Part shown: piece by piece, positions 21,336 through 34,064 of the stretch | Layout: each line of letters starts with the position of its first letter | Position numbering within the stretch: position 1 is the first letter of the stretch | Assembly (NCBI GenBank): GCA_031472005.1 | Contig: PZJY01000008.1 | Coordinates: 124,001-188,000, forward strand | From: Tetracladium setigerum | Lineage: Eukaryota > Ascomycota > Leotiomycetes > Helotiales | Direction: 5' to 3' | Length of the DNA stretch: 64,000 nucleotides | Position numbers and translations under genes: made by a program | The notes under the pieces: model-generated | Databases searched by the model: none | Told to the model about the DNA's origin: nothing | The model's input: only the letters and a program-made list of their open reading frames with translations

Positions 21336-22304
21336 ATAATATGTGGATGAGTGCAAGAAGTAATGAGCTTGACGATTGATGAATCTACCACGTTTCATTA
21401 GTCGTAGCAATTAATGAAGATGGACGTACACCAAGATTCTGACCCGATGGCAGTGACATTTCGATCTTCAAGGTTGCCATAGACTTCTCCGTATGCATGT
21501 TGAAAGATTGATAGTAGGCCTATGCTTGGTTATATCTTTCTGAAGAGGCCTAAATTGAAGGGATATACTTATTCAGTGCGAGATGCAATGCTATTTGAAG
21601 AAACCTGCATGCTCAAATCGTCGGTAGAGAAGGTAACGAAGCACAGATTATTGATCTGGACGCCTACCGACCTCAACCGAGTTCGCTTCACTTATGCATG
21701 TGATTTACTAAAATTGAAAAGAAGATCAAATGATTGGAAACCTAGGTACATGACTCCGTTATTTGATAGAATTAGGCAATTAACTTGTCGCCGTTACTTG
21801 CCGACTTTAGTTCTTCAGCAAAATGGGGTTCGGCTATTCCGCCGACTTTTGGAGCGTAACTCCGACATCTTCTCCCACCACCGACACTTAACCATTCTGA
21901 CATCAAATAATTACTCTACTCTCTCTTCTCTTCTTCTCAAAAGTATAGTAGAATTCATTCCCTCTTCAGCGTAAAACTTCCTCAAAAACCCTCGGAGTTT
22001 ATTGACACGAAAGCAAAAACACAATTCTCACCATCAAACTCCGTCCGAGACTAAACCCCATGTCTCCATGCCATCTCTCACATCCATGGCGCCAAGATTG
22101 GGGATTGAGGGAATAGAAATGCTAGTTCGGGGGTTCGGTTTATTGGCATCCGTTCAACTTTTTTTTGGCCGAGGGAATATAATCTGAGCGGTCGCGGGGT
22201 GAGCTGCATTTGAGCTGCAAAAACTTTGTGATCTCTTTTTTGACTCTCTCAAACAAAACATTTTTGAATTCTCATCTCATTACTTTGATCCCTTTACCAT
22301 CATC
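21336..22304. other. spacer upstream of the GH105 gene
   Basis: No supported gene; a 150-codon open frame at 21522-21974 has no start context or domain that convinces me. A Zn2Cys6-type site is noted separately at 21831-21841. Confidence 0.5.
21831..21841. promoter_or_regulatory. CGG-N5-CCG candidate zinc-cluster site
   Basis: CGGCTATTCCG is an inverted CGG pair with a 5-nt spacer, the form bound by many fungal Zn2Cys6 activators. It lies about 460 nt before the GH105 start. It could occur by chance. Confidence 0.3.
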
Positions 22305-23438
22305 ATGCCTCCACCACCTCTCACTCCTCCCAGCGGCATCTTCGCTAAAGATGTCGACGCTAGCATCAACTCCCTCATTGATGGTATGGTCAACATCAAG
22401 GATACTACAGGCGAATTCCTCCTGCATCTCGAAGATGGCCGTGTCATTGACACCAAGGGATGGGCTGGCTGGGAATGGACACATGGTGTTGGTCTCTACG
22501 GTCTCTGGAAATACTACGCCTTGACCGGCTCCCCCTCCAGTCTTACCATCATCGAAGACTGGTTCACCGCAAGATTCGCCGAGGGCGGAACCACCAAGAA
22601 CATCAACACCGTTGCGTCAATGCTCACGCTGGCGTATCTGTATGAAAAGAATGGAAACCAAACATACCTCCCCTGGTTAGAGAGCTGGGCCGACTGGGCC
22701 ATGTATGAGCTCCCAAGGACAAAATACGGTGGCATGTCGCATATGACCTACAACTCCATCAACTCACAAGAACTCTGGGACGACACACTCATGATGACTG
22801 TTCTCCCCCTCGCCAAGATTGGCAAACTCCTCAACCGACCTCACTACGTCGAGGAAGCCAAACGCCAATTCCTCCTACACATTCAATATCTTTTCGACTC
22901 CAAGACCGGCTTGTGGTTCCACGGCTGGACCTTTGATGGCAACAACAACTTTGCACGTGCGCTGTGGGCGCGAGGAAATTCATGGATTACGATTGTCATC
23001 CCTGAGATTCTGGAATTGTTAGATCTCCCCGAGACGGATCCTTTCCGCATCCACTTGACCAATGTATTCGAAGCTCAAGTCTCAGCACTTCTCCAATATC
23101 AAGAGGAGGAATCCGGACTCTGGCGCACATTAATCGATCAACCCGTCGAAGAGGGTTCATACCTCGAGAGTTCTGCCACCGCAGGATTCGCATATGGAAT
23201 GTTGAAAGGTCTACGACTGAGGTATATTAAGGGAGAGGAGTATCGTGTGTCGGCGACAAAGGCGATCAAGGCTGTTTTGGGGAAGGTTACTGAGACTGGA
23301 GAGTTGGATGACACGAGTTTTGGAACGGGAATGGGTCATGATTTGCAGCATTATAAGGATATTCCTATTACCAGCATGCCTTATGGACAGGCTATGGCCA
23401 TTATGGCTTTGGGTGAGTATTTGAGGGTGTATATTTGA
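22305..23438 (+). CDS. GH105 unsaturated rhamnogalacturonyl hydrolase
   Basis: A glycoside hydrolase of family 105 (YteR/YesR type) that removes the unsaturated uronic acid from oligosaccharides made by rhamnogalacturonan or pectin lyases. 377 residues in one exon. Motifs seen: WEWTHGVGLYGLWKYY, TYNSINSQELWDDTLMMTVLPLA, LFDSKTGLWFHGW, ARGNSW and the C-terminal MPYGQAMAIMAL. The Asp in the WDDTLMM motif is where the family has its catalytic acid. No signal peptide, which fits an intracellular enzyme acting on imported oligomers. It suggests growth on plant cell walls. No partner genes for pectin use lie beside it. Confidence 0.92.
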   Translation: MPPPPLTPPSGIFAKDVDASINSLIDGMVNIKDTTGEFLLHLEDGRVIDTKGWAGWEWTHGVGLYGLWKYYALTGSPSSLTIIEDWFTARFAEGGTTKNINTVASMLTLAYLYEKNGNQTYLPWLESWADWAMYELPRTKYGGMSHMTYNSINSQELWDDTLMMTVLPLAKIGKLLNRPHYVEEAKRQFLLHIQYLFDSKTGLWFHGWTFDGNNNFARALWARGNSWITIVIPEILELLDLPETDPFRIHLTNVFEAQVSALLQYQEEESGLWRTLIDQPVEEGSYLESSATAGFAYGMLKGLRLRYIKGEEYRVSATKAIKAVLGKVTETGELDDTSFGTGMGHDLQHYKDIPITSMPYGQAMAIMALGEYLRVYI

Positions 23439-23885
23439 GAGGAAAGAAATTGAAGCTCGATTTAATGAATGCAAGAATAATTATCCCACTCATGAGCATT
23501 GATCAACGGGAATGTGATGTTCATTGCTAAATTCTAGGTTTTGCCCTTGTTACCACTTGGTTATTCCCTTACATTACCGAATGCAGGTATTCAATTCTAT
23601 GATTATAGTCAATGTTATAAACATAAGGTACAATTGCATTCCTCTTCTTTTATCTTTTACCTCCCTTCAGACAGCTATTATGCCAAGGTCAAACCCCACT
23701 ACCCCGCGATGCCGAAACCGCCCGAACATTTTCAAAGTCGTCAACCTTTCACACTTCTTTCCATTCCTCCTTTCTACTACCCCAAAGACAAACTCACACC
23801 TACCGTAAGATACCCTCCAGATAACTCTTCTCTCATCATTCACCAACTAACCTTCCCAGCCTCCTCCACATCCCCAACCTTTAAA
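23439..23885. other. spacer and probable 5' leader of the QPRTase gene
   Basis: The downstream frame is open back to about 23541, but this part is CT-rich, lacks conserved protein and has no ATG in good context. I treat it as leader. Confidence 0.5.
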
Positions 23886-24850
23886 ATGGCACTACATCAC
23901 GGCACCCCCTCCGACCTCCTCCCCATCCACTGGAAATCCCAAATCACGACCTGGTTCCTCGAAGACACACCTTCCTTCGACTACGGTGGCTATGTCGTCG
24001 GATCCCTTCCTCACACTGCCACCCTCTACGGCAAATCCTACGGCATCCTCGCCGGAGTCCCCTTCTTCGACGAAGTATTCTCCCAAGCCGGCTGCACAGT
24101 CGAATGGTTCCTCCAAGAAGGCGCCATCGTCGACCCAGCGCAACACGCGGGCAAAGTAGCCGTAGCAAAAGTTACCGGACCCGTGCGCAAGATACTGCTA
24201 GGTGAGCGCGTGGCCTTGAACTGTCTGAGTCGTTGTTCGGGCGTGGCGACGAAATCGAGAAAGATGGATGAGTTGGTCAGGAAGGCCGGATATACTGGTA
24301 TTTTGGCTGGGACGCGGAAGACTACGCCTGGGTTTCGACTGGTGGAGAAATATGGGATGTTGGTTGGGGGTGTGGATGCGCATCGTCATGATTTAAGTAG
24401 TATGATTATGTTGAAGGACAATCATATTTGGGCGAGGGGGAGTATTACTGAAGCGGTGAAGGCGGCGAAGGCGGTGGGTGGGTTTTCGTTGAAGGTTGAG
24501 GTTGAGGTTGATTGTGAGAAGGATGCCGATGAGGCGATTGAGGCCGGTGCAGATATTATTATGTTGGATAACTTTGATGGGGAGGGGTTGAGAGTCGCTG
24601 CCGCGAGTTTGAGGAGCAGATGGGAAGGAAAGGGGAAGAGTTTCTTGTTGGAGTGTAGTGGGGGCTTGACGGAGGGGAATGTGGAAGGGTTTGTTAGTAA
24701 TGGTATGTTTTGTCCTCTACCTATTGCTATATTCAGGTTGAGGAACACTTGCTAACCAGGTGATTCTGAGTAGATATTGATATCATCTCGACGAGTTCAA
24801 TCCATCAAGGTGTCCCTCATGTGGATTTCTCATTGAAGATTGATCACTGA
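23886..24850 (+). CDS. BNA6: nicotinate-nucleotide pyrophosphorylase (quinolinate phosphoribosyltransferase)
   Basis: Makes nicotinate mononucleotide from quinolinate and phosphoribosyl pyrophosphate in de novo NAD synthesis. Motifs: ALNCLSRCSGVAT, AGTRKTTPGFR, GGVDAHRHDLSSMIMLKDNH, EVEVDCEKDADEAI, IIMLDNFDGEG and LECSGGLTEGNV. The start at 23886 (AAAATGGC) gives 297 residues, the usual size. Exon 1 ends at 24702 and exon 2 runs 24774-24850; the 71-nt intron (GTATGT..GAGTAG) separates FVSN from DIDIISTSSIHQGVPHVDFS, the conserved C-terminus. Intact. Confidence 0.95.
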
Positions 24851-25339
24851 TTATTAGGTCCCGGATAATCTGTATAGTACTTATTAAAATAGCTACAATT
24901 ACTTTTAAAAATTCCAGTATCAAAGTTTACAAAATCCGCTCTACTTTAATTGAATGAACTTAGAATAACGGGTATTGATACCTAAAACCATAGGCTCAAT
25001 GGTCACTCTCGAGTAAGGGAATCTCGTTTAGACGAGGGGAAATATAATACATTAAAAGACGGATTCTTAGATGAAAGTCGTTTCAATTTACAACTTATAC
25101 AATCATAGGTATCTAAATTAGACATTCCCATCCAAAATCTACAAGTCCGCTTAATCCTCAAGGAATGCAAAAATACAAAAATGATAGGGTTTCCAGAACT
25201 CCAAGCCATCCAATAAAACAGGCTATATATCAAAAGAAAAGAAAATCCAAACCATCTTTCTCTCCCAAAAGTCGAGACAATATGTCATCACATCAAATTA
25301 CATCACCACCAATGCCAACTCTCGTTTTTCTTTTTCTCT
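24851..25339. other. AT-rich convergent spacer
   Basis: Between converging 3' ends; no gene or structured element seen. Confidence 0.5.
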
Positions 25340-27130
25340 CTAAAACTCAAGCCTAGGCGCCTTCCACGGCCCCTTGTTATCCCCAAATACTTCCTCCTCA
25401 AAGCCATCACACAAATCTCTCCAAGGCAGCCACTCCTTCGTCTTCATATTCGTATGATCTCTCAACCGCCACTTATACTGATGTAACGGCCACCACGCAA
25501 CCTCCTGATCCTCATTCGCCAGGATGGCAAACGACCGATACGGTTCGTTGACGTGTTCATCCATCATGATACGTGCATACGGCTGGAACCACATCTTCTT
25601 CCATCCGGCTTGACGGATATGAGTGGGTGATTGCTCGCTGCGAGGGGAGAGGTGTTGAATCGATGCTGGAACAGCGCTGGTGTGGAGGTTGGTGTAAAGA
25701 GGGGTGTCGTCCCATCCGAGGTTTAATGGAAGAGTTTCGTTGGGGTTACGTGACCAGTATGGGTCGAGAGAGCGTTGGATGTCATCTGGGAGGGCGTATT
25801 TCGATATGTCCGAAGAAGAGGAGAGCTTCGCGTTTTGGGTGATGCTGGTAGTTTCACTAACGTTGCTTCGAGTGAGCCAGTCGAGAGAGGGATTGTTACT
25901 TGCGAATGCGGTGAGTTGCGATTCATAATCCAGTCCAATTCCAAATTCGGCATCGCCAATTGGAACGGGGTCGAGTTTGCGATGTGTAGGATGTGGCGCG
26001 AGGAAGCCTTTGTTGTTTCGTAAACCAGCAGCTTGAAGGAAGCGGCTGAAGAATCCTTCGGATGTTGCGTAGCGCTGCTTGGTGAGTTCGCGGTGATATT
26101 CCTGCGCGCCAAAGAGGCGGGAGAAGACGTCTTGAGTCGTGGCTCTCTCCCGTTCATCGTCCATATGCCACCTTGCTCTCCGGTACAATTTGTGCATCGC
26201 ATCTAATTCACCCATCACAAATCCGGCGTTCAAAAATCTCTCGCGCGCCTTGGGATCAGAGCCATACGCGTTTTGAGGTAACGTGCTCTCTGGAACGGCG
26301 TAACACGCAGGATCATCTGAATCTCTCGAGCATGCCTTCTGAGCACCAAATACAATTGTGTTTTTGATCTGCCCGGCGTCCATGGATGCTTGACCCATGT
26401 GTTTGACCACGCGATTGTTACCGAGGCGATTAATCTCAAAGAAGCGCTCCAGCATGACATCTGGTCGGAGTTGAAACCAGGTATCGAAGCCATCAATCAC
26501 AATCACGACATCTTCGCCTCTGTTCGGGTAGTGCTTATTGACATGATCAATATAGCTCATCACACTATCCACCTTGGCATACTGAGCACCACCTTCAGGG
26601 CGCGAGCTGTCGTTGAAATTCGCTTTCCAGTTCAGGATGCTGGGGACGGGGTAGTTGAGTGAGGCAGCGCTCACGACGGATTTACAGACATTGTGATCTT
26701 TTTGATCTGCTGTTATTAAGACGTGAAGGAATTGCGCGCCAGGTTCACGGGGTTCTGGTACTATTTCTTGTATCTGAGATTTTGGTCAGCTGACATGTTT
26801 CAAGACTTGGAGTCGAATTCAAGATCAAAGACCCAGGAGAGGATAGGGGAAGGAGAGGAAGAGCAGAACAGAACGTACCGATTCCCCTGTACTTTTTGAA
26901 AGACCAGTCATTAAAAGGACGAGGGCGAACAGTCCTCCCACGGCAAAGAGTCTCGCTTTCACACCAGTTGATGAGATGATCTCTTTGGCCTCTCCTCCTC
27001 GTCTTGAAGCTCCTCCTCCTCCACCACCACCACCGTTTACTCTCTTCTGGCCCGCGTTGAAAAAGGCATCCTGCTCCTCTCCCTGAGAAACATTCTCATA
27101 GCCTGGTTTTACTCTCTGAAAGATGTCCAT
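25340..27130 (-). CDS. type II membrane PLOD-type glycosyltransferase-like protein (copy A)
   Basis: A 561-residue protein with a short cytosolic N-terminus, Gly run, one transmembrane helix (LFAVGGLFALVLLMTG, about 60-77) and a long lumenal domain. The core has LITADQKDHNVCKSVV, YPVPSILNW and VIVIDGFDTWFQLRP, a DxD-like acidic motif resembling the glycosyltransferase part of lysyl hydroxylase/galactosyltransferase proteins, followed by NAGFVMGE and IGLDYES. Exons are 27130-26879 and 26773-25340, with a 105-nt intron in phase 0 (GTACGT..CTCAG). A Golgi or ER glycosyltransferase is inferred; donor and acceptor are unknown. The gene at 29509-31092 is a paralogue with the same layout. Confidence 0.75.
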
Positions 27131-29508
27131 CCTCGCTCTCAGCCCGTCCTCCTTCTCTTCAATACCAAAACTTTTCCTTTTCTGCGTCTCTGTCCTTGGT
27201 CGCGTGCGTGGTCCAGGTAATGCAAGTTCAGATAGATGTACAATAATCGAGTGTGTCGTCTTCAAACGTAAGAGCGAAAAGAGTTGGGTATTCAAAAATT
27301 AAAATAATAATACAGAGGGTTTCAGAGAGAGAATGGACAAGTCGTCATCAATCCACGCTCCAGTCCAGAAAGCAATATCAAGCAGCAAGCGGTCGTCGTT
27401 TCAATCGTCAAAAAAGTCGTCGAGCCCCCAAAAAGATTAAAAATTCAAGGTTGTTGCTAGGGGAAGGTCAAGAAAGGTCACTAACGGTAGGGATTAGTTA
27501 GCCACAGCTAGCTAAGATAAATAATGTGCACGCTAGGCCACGGTAACGTCTGGCGGATCGGAGTTCGTTGGTTCATCCTAGGGTCTCGGTTCGTTCGGCG
27601 GTCCCTCCAGTGCCTCCCCAGCCCTTCACGTTCAATCATGACACTTGTGCCAATCAGCCAATTCCATGCCAATGGCTTTGTCTTTCCTCACCATGGAAAA
27701 GATCAGGCAAAAACCCCTGAGAACAGACAGGTTCATCATCCGCCCTTGCTTGTGCGACCACTGCGCGTTATGCAAATCCACTTTTGGGGAGCTGTGGCAT
27801 TCTAGAATGCCCCTCCCATGACACCCTCACAAACTCACTGGGTTCCTCCCGCGTCCTGGTCAGGAAGAATCAGGAATTCTCCACTCACTTGGCTTATCTC
27901 TTGGTGGACGGAACACTTGGAGCGGAAGTTAGAGGACAAACACAGTTAACCGACTTCTACATCTGGTCAAGCCGAGTACAGGAAACCAACGATATAGGGA
28001 TAAGTAATAACGAGTCTAATAATGACTGACGACTGCTGTTGATCTTCGAGAGAACGTAAGGGACTAATCTCCGCATTGAAAGGATCTTGAAGAGTATTTC
28101 GCGTTGGGAGTCGTCGTTGTCGTCGTCGTCGTCCTCTGCACACGACTGCTGTAGGATCATATCTTCTGTCCACCATCCCATCCACCCCCTTTTGATTGTA
28201 ATTATGATTACTTATCCAAACAAGACAATTCACATCCGTCTTTCCCTTCCCTTCCCCACCACCACAGTCGGATCGGCAAGAAGCATACCCTTTCTGTAGA
28301 TTTATCCCACAAAAAATCAAAAGTACCTACGGCTGTACTGTAGCACATTATTAAAATAACGGCCCTAGCAATTCCAAGATTTGATTTGCATTTTCATATC
28401 ATTTCGTTCCCCACCCGAGCCACTCACCAATTCAACTCTACTCCACTCAAAATGCTCGAAACCAACTTTTTTGCTTTCCAAAACCTCCAAGAGAAAAGGT
28501 CAAGCGCTTGTCAAACCAATCCAAGGAATGGCATTGCCATGTATGCGGCTTGGCACGGGCATGGCAAATGATATGATGTGAGGCGGCGGAGGAAGGCGGT
28601 CTGGATAAATACCATCTTGGAAGTTAGATGATGGATAGATGGCTCTTTGGGAAATATCAACCGAGATAGGTGTACAATGTACAATACCTTAGCGAGCTCA
28701 AGTAGGTAATTGTGCATGTGCTGCTTCTTGGAATAGGTATGACGAACTAAAAATTGAAGATGTAGGTCTCTGAAATGAACAAGTGAAAATGTATTATGAT
28801 TTCTGGACAATACCGCAGTCTTTACACTAGGTACTAAGAATGCTCTGAGTGGAATGCAAAAACAAAAAAGTCAGATAAGATTTATTTATTTTGTTTACTC
28901 ACTATTCTGCTCAAGAGATTGTCCAGCCGTTCAGCCAAAGAAAAAGAAAAGAAAAATCATCACACGACAAACGGAACAAGACTCCTCCCGTCTGCTTTCT
29001 TTTTCTTAACCTCACTCTTTCTTATCTTACTCCAAGATTGCAAGCAGAAAGCCACCCCCGCCTGGCTTTCGCCTCTCCCGCAAAAACCAAAAAATAGGGG
29101 ATCAATGATCAATCATATTTTATACACTCCGTCTTCTTTTCTTTTCCCGGCACATACATGCAGGACAGGTGTGGAACTCTAATTTCAAAAGCTTCTTTTT
29201 CTCTCCGTAAAAAGTAAACATAGTGTCTGTACTATTCGTAGTATACAAGATTTGTATTTATTGTTGTTTTGTGTAAAACTAAATAAAAAGAAGAGAAAAC
29301 AGAGATAGAAAGACGCCTGGCTATTTACAAGAAGAATGGCTATGCAACATAAACGCAGAAAATGAAAATCCATCCCAAAAGCTATGCTATGTACAGGAAA
29401 TGAAAAGCCAGATAGAAAGAAGATAAAAAAATCGTGTAATCTACATCATTTACAACTTTCCCAACCTATCCCAGGTCGTATTTTTCTGTGGTCAAGGGTA
29501 TAAGGAGA
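27131..29508. other. long spacer between the two glycosyltransferase-like paralogues
   Basis: About 2.4 kb without a supported gene. It contains a short TCG-rich microsatellite near 28105-28135. Nothing suggests a third, decayed paralogue. Confidence 0.5.
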
Positions 29509-31092
29509 CTAAACACCATCCTTCCCCTCCACCTTCCCATAAATCACATCCTCATGACTCTTACACAACATATCCCAGGGCAAAAATTCCCCCGCATCCG
29601 CCCACGCACCACCCTTTACCCCAAAATCAGTCTTATTCTCACTGCCCGTCAACCCTGCCCACCACATCTTCCCTCCAAGCGGCCTGTCTCCAAGAGGTGC
29701 TCTAGGGGCCTTCACACTCGCTTTGAGTAGCTCCTCTGCCCATGGCATGAACCACAATCGTCCCCACCACTTGCGTCTGAATTCCTTGGGACCAGTGAAA
29801 TGGAGTAAGGGGAAGATTTGACGATTGGCAGAGTTGGCGCCGAGGGAGAGGTCGCGCCAGGTGATGTTCGTCGGTAGGGCAGAGTCGACACTTTCAGAAG
29901 ATGTTGAGGCTGAAAAGGGGCCACGTGCGAGTGCTACGTCTTCAGGGAGGACTTTGAGTTCCCATGGGTCGCGTTTGATCATGAGAGTCTTTTGGTTTTT
30001 GGGCTTCCAGATGTTAGAGACTGTCTGTGGGATGACACCATTAAAGGTTTCCCAGGCCAGCCATTCGCGGTAGAAGGCCATAGTCTGGAAGAGAATTCCC
30101 TCGTAGTCCAGACCGAAGAAGTATTCTGTTCGGTTGCCAGGGACGAGGATGGGAAAGTCACGGTCGCCTTTGTTGACGCCCTTGTAGGGTGAGACCTCAA
30201 GCAAGCGACGCGCGTGTTCTTGGTCGGCCCAGATATTAGCAAAGTAGAACTGGTCGGAGTCGGTGGTGTGGTTGGTGTGGATGAGATCGAGTGTTGCGCG
30301 GAAGATATCAGCAACGTGATTAACTGGACCGAGAATCGTTCCAGAGTTCAACCATCTCGCACGTGAGACGGTGGGATTGGAGTCCGTAAGAGGGCCATAA
30401 ACTTTCCTTGGATCCGAAGCCTCTGGGACGAGCCAGCAAGCAGGTCGCTTCCAGTCGGTAGGCCAGCACAGTTTGTCGTGGCCGAAGATGACGGTTTGTT
30501 TGATATTCTCCTTTTCAGCTACTTCGGCTCCCAACTGTTTCTCGATGCGCTTGTTTGCGCGTGCGTTTTCTTGGTAATACCTGGCAATGAGAACCTCCGG
30601 TGGGAGTTGGAAATGAATGTCAAATCCATCGATAATGAGGACTAGATCATCTTGCTGGCCTCGCTTCAGAAGAACCTCTAAGTAGTCCAGGATGGTCCAG
30701 ACTTTCGCCAGATGCTGTACATAGGCGTCCTTGTTCTCCTTTGCACCCCAGTTAATGAGGATAGGGACAGGATATCGATTGACAGCTGCCGAGAGTAGCA
30801 GCCTGCAAAAGTTATCATTTGTACTCGTCGCTGGGACCAGTAAATGAAATGCTTGATTGACGAGAGGCTATGGACAGACATTGTTAGTTATATGAAGTTC
30901 TTGACCAACTCAACCCGGCCAACTTACTTCGGTTGTCGTCTGCACCTCTCCCTTGGAGTTAGAAGAGGAGGTCAAGGCCGGTGGTGATGAGGATGACGAT
31001 GGGTTGTGGAACAGAAACGCAGCAAGGGCAAACAGAAAAACGACACCAATGACCACCCTACTCCTCAACCACCTACTCGAGAACAGCAGCAT
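29509..31092 (-). CDS. type II membrane PLOD-type glycosyltransferase-like protein (copy B)
   Basis: A paralogue of the gene at 25340-27130. 507 residues: short basic N-terminus, transmembrane helix (VVIGVVFLFALAAFLF, about 14-30), Ser/Pro linker, then the core LLLSAAVNRYPVPILINW, LVLIIDGFDIHFQLPPEVL, QTVIFGHDKLCWP, LNSGTILGP, FGLDYEG and a Trp-rich end. Exons are 31092-30928 and 30867-29509. The 60-nt intron (GTAAGT..CATAG) sits at the same place, between membrane stalk and catalytic part, as in copy A. The pair probably arose by tandem duplication, but the two are now well diverged. Substrates unknown. Confidence 0.75.
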
Positions 31093-32738
31093 CTTGTGCT
31101 CCCTGTGCTCCTCTCTATCCCCAGTCTGTCCCTCTCTCTCACTCTCTCACAGAGTAGTAGGTAACACGTGATTCCTCCAGACACAGGTCAAAATAAGGTT
31201 ATCCACAAAGGCAAGTAGGTGCCAGCGTTCCGGAAGAAGCTGTCGTAATACGAGGTCGATCACAGCGAGATACCTGTCGATGTGGCACCAGTCTGGGGAA
31301 GAGGCGCTATAAGTAACGACGACGACCGGGTTCGAAGTATATTCAGAGTGGAAACAGTACGCTGGGGAAGTCAGAAAAGGGAAAGACAAATGCCGCGTGT
31401 GAAAAAAAGGGAGTTGGATGAGGACATCGATCATCGATCACAATTGTGAAATGGGCTGGGCAGAATTGAGTGAATGAATGCAGCAGAATAAAATGTCCAC
31501 GGCGGACGGGGCTTATCGCCTAGCTTCTCCTGAGCCATGGGGAGGTCAGTTGAGGTCATCAGGTGGATTCGTTAAGATCATCTAGATTGCCCCTTAGATT
31601 GCCCCTAGAACGAGTGGAATATGCCCCTCCGAGTCTCCAGTCATGATTAGCACTTGGTAGCACCTTGGGTACCTTGGCACACCTTGGCATACAGTGGTTG
31701 GCGGCCGTTCGAGCCGAATACTCGCAGCACGAAAATCCTTTGAACAATCAACAATGTCCAAGAGCGTCCATTATCTCCATTTCTATTACCAACTTGTACT
31801 GTACTTACAGCACCTTCTTACAAGCTAGACTGCTGGCATCTCCCCAGCTGATCGATCGTCAACGCCAAACGACCGCACAGTTTCGGACGAGATGATGGCA
31901 TTTCTAAGTTTAGCATCTCTGCTTCCTTCATAGACTCATCCATGACCAAGTTTATTCTATTTTGCGTATTCCTTGCGTATTCCTCGTTTTGTTCGTTTGT
32001 TAATACCTAACTGCCACCGTTTCGAGCTGCCGTCGGCTATCTCTCCTTTTTCATGCCGCCACCCATCCATCCATGATCCCATCCCATTCCCAATCCCATC
32101 ATCTCACTCTCATACAACCGAGAGCAACATCCCATCATATCATCCCGCTCGCTCGGCGCTCTCAAAGAGAAAGGGGGCCGTTCTTTCGGATGCCAAGTTG
32201 TGATTCAAGAACCCTTTTGGTGGGCCAGGGTTACATGGAACGGCTTCCAAGGGGGCATCACCCCACCATTAATCCCATTATCACCCTGCGGATGTAATAA
32301 CAAAGGTCAGCCAAGTCAGCTTGGAGGCTCATTGGTATTTCGAGGGATTGGCAGTGCTCATGGATTGATTGGCACGACTTTGCGAGCTGAGCACAGGCAA
32401 ATCTAAACTTCTGAGCAAGGGGGCTCTGATCAGCAGGGAAAAGGCTGAATTCCCCTGGCATGAATATCAATAACGGTAAGGTACAGTACATACAGTACAG
32501 TAGATGCAGTAAAGAGACGAGTAAAGCGGCTCACTCTCACTCTCACTCTCACTCAGCATGGAGACAAGTTTGAAATGTGAAAAGCAAGGCCAGCGGTTCG
32601 AAGGCGTAATATTTACAATGCTGATTTCATCTATCATAACCCAAACCACCAGCCAAAAAGAATAAATCGGAAAAATCACGATCCAAATAACGCCTATGCA
32701 GTGCTATGCGCGGGTATCCAACTCTTTCGTCATGACTC
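31093..32738. other. spacer with short simple repeats
   Basis: No gene supported. Small local duplications occur (CCTTGGCACA near 31670-31690; a hexamer CTCACT repeat near 32531-32555). Confidence 0.5.
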
Positions 32739-34064
32739 TCATGCCTTTGCTTGCACTTTCGAATCCTTAATCAAAGACGCTTCTCGCTTCTTGCTTAATT
32801 CCACTTTGCTGTAGTATGCTGCCCCGCACAAGGCAATGATCATTCCCAGACCATTATATGTGCCCACCTTGACATTGAAAAGAACAATGCCCAATAACAC
32901 GGTCAAGACTTGCTTGACGTTTCCACAGACCGTCATGGTCAGAGCACCGGCTAGCTTGTTGGTCTGGAAGGAGGAAATGTTGAGGAGGAATGCAATGAGC
33001 GCATTGATAAAGAGACCAATAATTCGGGAGCGTGTGAGGGATCCTTCGTCGACATATGTCAAGAATCGACCGGCCTCGCCAGTGAAGTAGGCGTACAGGA
33101 GCGATTGAATGGCGGCCAGCGGCGACATGCGAAGAAGGAATTCCAAGGGAGGGAGAGACAGGGCGCCGGTCATCAATCGGTTGGTGACCACGGTTTTCAC
33201 TGCTGCGAGCAGGACGCCCAAAAGGGTGAGGGAGAAGCCAAGAATGGTAAAGTAATAGTCCCCATAGGTGACCAAGCCCACTCCGAAGATGATGGGGATG
33301 AGGGAGAGATAGGTAGCGGTCGAGTAGGTTCGGGAGAAGTAGAGTCTGTAAATGAGAATGGTGAAGACCGGAACCGTGGAACGTAGGATCTGGTGGAAGG
33401 CAACTGAGACCATTGCGCTGCGGGGTTGTGTCAGAAGGTAGCGCAGGGAGCTATCGATTCTGGAAAACTTACAGAGAAACATTGGAAATAGCAATGTTGA
33501 TTGTGAAGAGCGACGAGAAGGCCAGCAGGACAATATTCTCTCGCGTGCCCAATCGTGTGGGTTTGATGTAGCCGTTGAGCATGAGGCCGTAGCATCCAGC
33601 GGCCGTCATTCCTGTGTGCATGGCTGTAAGGAGGTAGGGGAATGCGAATTTCCCCAGAATCATCTTGCTCTGGATGGTGAGACCCAGACTGAGGAGAAAG
33701 TAACCGGCCAGTGCAACCATTTTCTTGTGTGTTGGGACCGTGTATTCCACGCCGGTTGTGTCGCTCACCGGCGCACTCTGCGACGCTGCATTATTCCGCT
33801 GTGCCTCCAAATCCCCATCCCGACCGGTGGGAGAGTTCCTCGAACTGCCATCTTTATAACTCGACATGTTGTCGTATGAAGTGCGCGGTGTGTAGTCAGA
33901 GGAGTAGTCGGAGGTCTGTAATAGTAATGCGATTGATCGCCTGTTAGCCGTTGGTCACCGGTTGGTAGTGCCGGGGATGGAGGAGCTGTTTGTTGCTTGC
34001 TTTTGCTTACCTTTTCGTTGTATGCTGGAAATGAGAGATGAGCAGGCGAGGATGTCGCTGACAT
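32739..34064 (-). CDS. triose-phosphate/nucleotide-sugar type transporter (TPT family, DMT superfamily)
   Basis: A multi-pass membrane carrier of the TPT/DUF250 type, usually in Golgi or ER membranes, about ten helices. Recognisable segments: LGLTIQSKMILGKFAFPYLL, FHQILRSTVPVFT, SLIPIIFGVGLVTYGDYYF, VKTVVTNRLMTGALSLPPLE and NVKQVLTVLLGIVLF. The exon at 33915-33473 could start at the ATG of 33867. However, an upstream exon (34064-34011, starting MSATSSPAHLSFPAYNEK) joins it in frame through a 95-nt intron (GTAAGC..TACAG) and the joined residues TSDYSSDYTPRTSYDN look coding, so I place the start at 34064. The second intron is 33418-33472 (55 nt). Product 391 residues. Substrate not predictable. 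Confidence 0.85.

Noticed and set aside
21522..21974. 150-codon plus-strand frame
   Set aside because: No recognisable domain, start context or splice structure; lies in the GH105 upstream region.
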